Made by a program: the position numbers and the translations under genes. From an uncultured Faecalicatena sp. (GTDB lineage Bacteria > Bacillota > Clostridia > Lachnospirales > Lachnospiraceae), in the NCBI GenBank assembly GCA_902489075.1, contig CABTYO010000001.1:160991-224990 (forward strand): a DNA stretch of 64,000 bases, in the 5' to 3' direction. Shown piece by piece: positions 62,018 through 64,000 of the stretch. The notes under the pieces are model-generated. The model saw only the letters and a program-made list of their open reading frames with translations. It did no database searches and was not told the origin of the DNA. How positions within the stretch are numbered: position 1 is the first letter of the stretch; each line of letters opens with the position of its first letter.

Positions 62018-62161
62018 TCTTCTGAAATCTCCCTGCATGTTGTGGAGGCACTGAACGCATTTGAAACAGCAGCGGAAACGAATTCGGTTTATGAGATGAA
62101 AACGACCTGTCGGAAACCGGAGATGATGGGACAGGATTGGAAATTGTGGGAAGTAAGGTAA
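62018..62161 (+). pseudogene. Possible remnant of a Gfo/Idh/MocA oxidoreductase C terminus
   Basis: The frame at 62018-62161 encodes 47 residues (SSEISLHVVEALNAFETAAE, ending ...DWKLWEVR) that resemble the last helix and strand of Gfo/Idh/MocA-family dehydrogenases (typically LHVLEVLxAxYESAE). No start codon, ribosome site or nucleotide-binding part lies upstream, and the MATE gene ends 32 bases before. It is most likely a decayed fragment; chance coding-like sequence cannot be excluded. Confidence 0.35.
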
Positions 62162-62178
62162 GATAGGACACAACAGGC

Positions 62179-62216
62179 AGAAAGTGATGTAGCATGCAAC
62201 GGCTGCATCACTTTCT
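62179..62216 (+). other. Hairpin between the second MATE and the DUF134 gene
   Basis: AGAAAGTGATG (62179-62189) pairs with CATCACTTTCT (62206-62216) around a GC-rich loop. The T-tail is weak, so this may be a terminator or a processing site. Confidence 0.5.
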
Positions 62217-62370
62217 GATTACAGTGAAGTAAAAATAATTGGCACAGGAGCTAAAGACAATGTTATAGCCAATCACCTCTTCCGTGAACGTACGGTTTGT
62301 GATATGATGAAAGACATAAACCCCAGGCTGGATGAAAAGTGCTGCCAATGGGAAGATGTGAGGTGTTAGT

Positions 62371-62769
62371 ATGGGACGGCGGGTGAAATGCAGACGGATC
62401 TGTGAGATGCCGAAGGTGGAAGAGTTTGCTCCGGCGAATATCAGGTGTCAGGAAGAGATTGAGATGACGGTGGATGAATTTGAGACGATCCGCCTGATTG
62501 ACCATCAGGGATATTCGCAGGAGGAGTGCGCCCGGCAGATGAATGTGGCAAGGACGACCGTGCAGTCCATCTATGATTCTGCCAGAAAAAAGCTTGCAGA
62601 GGTGCTTGTAGAAGGAAAGAAGTTAAAAATCGGAGGCGGCGCCTACGAGGTGTGCCCGGAGGCGAAGGAGTGCTGTCGCAGGAGATGCGCTCATACAGAC
62701 TGTGGCGGTGAGAACGGATGCTGCAGTGCAGATTCGCAGACCTGTGGAATGAAATGTCGAAATAGTTGA
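62371..62769 (+). CDS. DUF134 family protein with helix-turn-helix and Cys-rich tail
   Basis: The 132-residue protein has the DUF134 motif near the N terminus (MGRRVKCRRICEMPKVEEFA; VDEFETIRLIDHQGYSQEEC), a sigma-70 region 4-like helix-turn-helix (RQMNVARTTVQSIYDSARKK), and a cysteine-rich tail (CCRRRCAHTDCGGENGCC) likely to bind a metal or Fe-S cluster. GAGGTG lies nine bases before ATG 62371. It precedes a NifX-like protein, a common pairing, and may regulate it. Confidence 0.85.
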   Translation: MGRRVKCRRICEMPKVEEFAPANIRCQEEIEMTVDEFETIRLIDHQGYSQEECARQMNVARTTVQSIYDSARKKLAEVLVEGKKLKIGGGAYEVCPEAKECCRRRCAHTDCGGENGCCSADSQTCGMKCRNS

Positions 62770-62926
62770 TGAAATAACTGACATATGCCGAAAATAATAA
62801 TTGACATATGACAGAAATAAAGCTACAATAGAAACAGATTCAGAGAACATGGCAGATGATAAAAGGAAGAGTCTGTTTGTGTTCCTTTTACTCAAAAATT
62901 ATTTCAGGATTAAGGAGGCATTCGAT

Positions 62927-63331
62927 ATGAGAATCGCAGTAACATACGATAATGGACAGGTATTTCAGCATTTCGGACATTGTGAGAATTTCAAGATTTA
63001 TGAGGTAGAAGACAATCAGGTGAAGTCTTCAGAGGTAGTAAGTGCCATCGGAAGCGGACACGGCGCACTGGCAGGATTCCTTCAGGGACATCAGGTACAG
63101 ACCCTGATCTGCGGCGGAATCGGCGGTGGAGCACGTACAGCACTTGCAGAGATCGGTATCGAGCTGTATCCGGGAGTTTCAGGAGATGCGGACGCGAGCG
63201 TAGAGGCACTGTTAAAGGGAGAACTGGATTATAACCCGGATACCGTGTGCAGCCATCATCACCACGGAGAAGGCCACGACTGCGGAAGCCATTCCTGCGG
63301 CGAAGATAAGCACGGATGCGGTGGGAACTAG
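62927..63331 (+). CDS. NifX/dinitrogenase iron-molybdenum cofactor-type protein with His/Cys-rich tail
   Basis: The 134-residue protein has the Nitro_FeMo-Co fold (MRIAVTYDNGQVFQHFGHCE; ICGGIGGGARTALAEIGIEL) followed by a metal-binding tail (CSHHHHGEGHDCGSHSCGED). AAGGAGG supports ATG 62927; the frame is open to 62801 without a site. Such stand-alone proteins are common in anaerobes lacking nitrogenase and probably handle iron-sulfur or molybdenum cofactors or free metal. Its partner DUF134 gene lies upstream. Confidence 0.87.
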   Translation: MRIAVTYDNGQVFQHFGHCENFKIYEVEDNQVKSSEVVSAIGSGHGALAGFLQGHQVQTLICGGIGGGARTALAEIGIELYPGVSGDADASVEALLKGELDYNPDTVCSHHHHGEGHDCGSHSCGEDKHGCGGN

Positions 63332-63385
63332 ACAGTTTACCCGCAATGTTAGTTAAGGCATAGACCTGGGATCACTTAAAAAAGC

Positions 63386-63427
63386 AAGCTCTCCCTCTGC
63401 TTACGCTTCGTTTGCAGGGAGGGCTTG
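63386..63427 (+). terminator. Terminator after the NifX-like gene
   Basis: AAGCTCTCCCTCTGC pairs with GCAGGGAGGGCTT around a TTACGCTTCGTT-type loop (63387-63425). The T-tail is weak. Confidence 0.6.
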
Positions 63428-63437
63428 AGATATAGTT

Positions 63438-63655
63438 TTATATCCCACCACACCAGAAATATCTGTTCTCCGATTCTTTGGAAAAATATTTTCCATCTTC
63501 AAATTCACTGTAATCTGTAAAATATGGTTCATCTACCTTAATATCATCAAAAATCCCTTTTTTACCTGCATATTAAAAAAGTCTTTTAACTCTTCAAATA
63601 ATTTGGCAGAATTAATTTCTGTTCCTTTCCTTTCGTCACAATCGCACCTCCTCAT
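63438..63655 (-). pseudogene. Frameshifted small protein gene, unrecognised
   Basis: On the minus strand, an ATG at 63655 opens MRRCDCDERKGTEINSAKLF and continues for about 36 codons; the frame then shifts by one base at a run of five Ts (63549-63553 as As on the plus strand) and resumes as DDIKVDEPYFTDYSEFEDGK to a stop at 63438. The two parts read as one acidic, aromatic-rich 72-residue protein if one base is restored. A GTG at 63639 with GAGGAGG upstream is in another frame. I cannot name the family. It is coupled to the upstream ORF by an ATGA overlap. Confidence 0.4.
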
Positions 63656-63840
63656 TGAAACCACCTCGCTTCTACTTTAGGAACCACTACTTTGAATGGT
63701 TCATGATACATACGAGCCTGTTTTTCCGGCCTTAATGAAAACAGTAATCCGCGCCAGGGCTTAGAGGAAGCGTAGCAGGAAGCAGCAGTTCTTATCCTTC
63801 CCCGGCTTTGCCAACAACGTACGATGTACCAACCGGACAT
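63652..63840 (-). CDS. Unrecognised 62-codon upstream ORF, possible leader or element-borne gene
   Basis: The 62-residue product (MSGWYIVRCWQSRGRIRTAA at the N terminus) is basic and aromatic-rich and looks unlike a normal cytoplasmic protein, but its TGA overlaps the ATG of the decayed gene downstream (ATGA). The DNA contains several short inverted repeats, so it could instead be a structured leader RNA that happens to be open. I recall similar short ORFs scattered in Lachnospiraceae genomes, which would make this part of a repeated element; I cannot check this. Confidence 0.25.
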   Translation of the reverse strand: MSGWYIVRCWQSRGRIRTAASCYASSKPWRGLLFSLRPEKQARMYHEPFKVVVPKVEARWFQ

Positions 63841-63870
63841 ATTCCTTTCTGACAGAGCTGCTTTTTAAAG

Positions 63871-63915
63871 ACTAACTGACAATGGAGATTAAATCAATGT
63901 CAGTTAGTTTTTTTA
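63871..63915 (+). terminator. Strong terminator near the right edge
   Basis: ACTAACTGACA (63871-63881) pairs perfectly with TGTCAGTTAGT (63898-63908), followed by seven Ts. Confidence 0.85.
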
Positions 63916-64000
63916 GTGTCGTTTGAAGCAGAAAAAGGTGCGCTTGATTCAATATGGATGGAAAAAGCAGATAAATATGGTAAAAACATATCATGGTATA
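63916..64000 (+). other. Open frame running off the right edge, protein-like but unassigned
   Basis: From a GTG at 63916 the frame is open to the window end (28 codons; ...EAEKGALDSIWMEKADKYGK...). It has acceptable protein-like composition but begins within a terminator tail and has no ribosome site, so it is probably a gene fragment. Confidence 0.2.

Overview
The window reads as chromosome from a gut-type, low-to-mid-GC Firmicute, most likely a Lachnospiraceae member (Blautia / Mediterraneibacter / Dorea-like). The clues are strong AGGAGG-type ribosome sites, occasional TTG/GTG starts, lipobox solute-binding proteins, YesM/YesN and GlnK/GlnL-type two-component systems, and a maltodextrin importer without its own ATPase gene. 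This assignment is inference; no rRNA or other marker gene is present. I see no tRNA, rRNA, CRISPR array or intact insertion sequence.

Layout. 1-6.3 kb: end of an NCS2 nucleobase permease, then an MrfA-type and a UvrD-type helicase. 6.4-9.9 kb (minus): a lone PTS IIC-like permease and a GlnK/GlnL-type sensor-regulator pair. 10.1-11.7 kb: an arsenite methyltransferase with an in-frame TGA at a family-conserved cysteine and a SECIS-like hairpin just downstream (probable selenoprotein), then a CBM9-like protein. 12.2-31.2 kb: an alpha-glucan locus with a YesN/YesM system and its own lipoprotein, a MalEFG-type importer, type I pullulanase, a debranching enzyme, glycogen phosphorylase, 4-alpha-glucanotransferase, a GH13_20-like hydrolase and an O-acetyltransferase. 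Most of the genes needed to import and phosphorolyse maltodextrin or glycogen are here.

31.4-35.2 kb is an AT-richer accessory stretch: an acyltransferase-like gene, an orphan HicB antitoxin and four unrecognised genes in one operon. 35.3-39.9 kb is an operon behind a near-perfect promoter and Fur box: a Cys-rich mini membrane protein, DUF454, a DUF4405-like protein and a CydDC-like ABC pair, one partner carrying an 18-bp tandem repeat. 40.2-41.9 kb: a class M sirtuin and a zinc-type macrodomain ADP-ribose hydrolase. 42.2-45.6 kb: a phosphatidylethanolamine-type lipid operon (PAP2, UPF0104 membrane protein, PssA, Psd). 45.9-46.8 kb: a ROK glucokinase.

47.2-53.6 kb is the most unusual region: an AT-richer island with an IclR regulator, two copies of one palindromic operator, an intracellular BNR/sialidase-like protein, a NanA/DapA-family aldolase, a complete tripartite tricarboxylate transporter (TctC-B-A) and a YhcH/YiaL protein. 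It looks like an undescribed uptake and catabolic system for a sialoside or related acidic sugar. A frameshifted fragment of the aminopeptidase P gene lies on its left side and the intact gene on its right, which points to insertion or recombination. The rest holds azlCD with a divergent XRE-cupin regulator, two MATE exporters around an AAA_14/DUF4143 ATPase, a DUF134-NifX-like metal-binding pair, and decayed gene fragments at the right edge.
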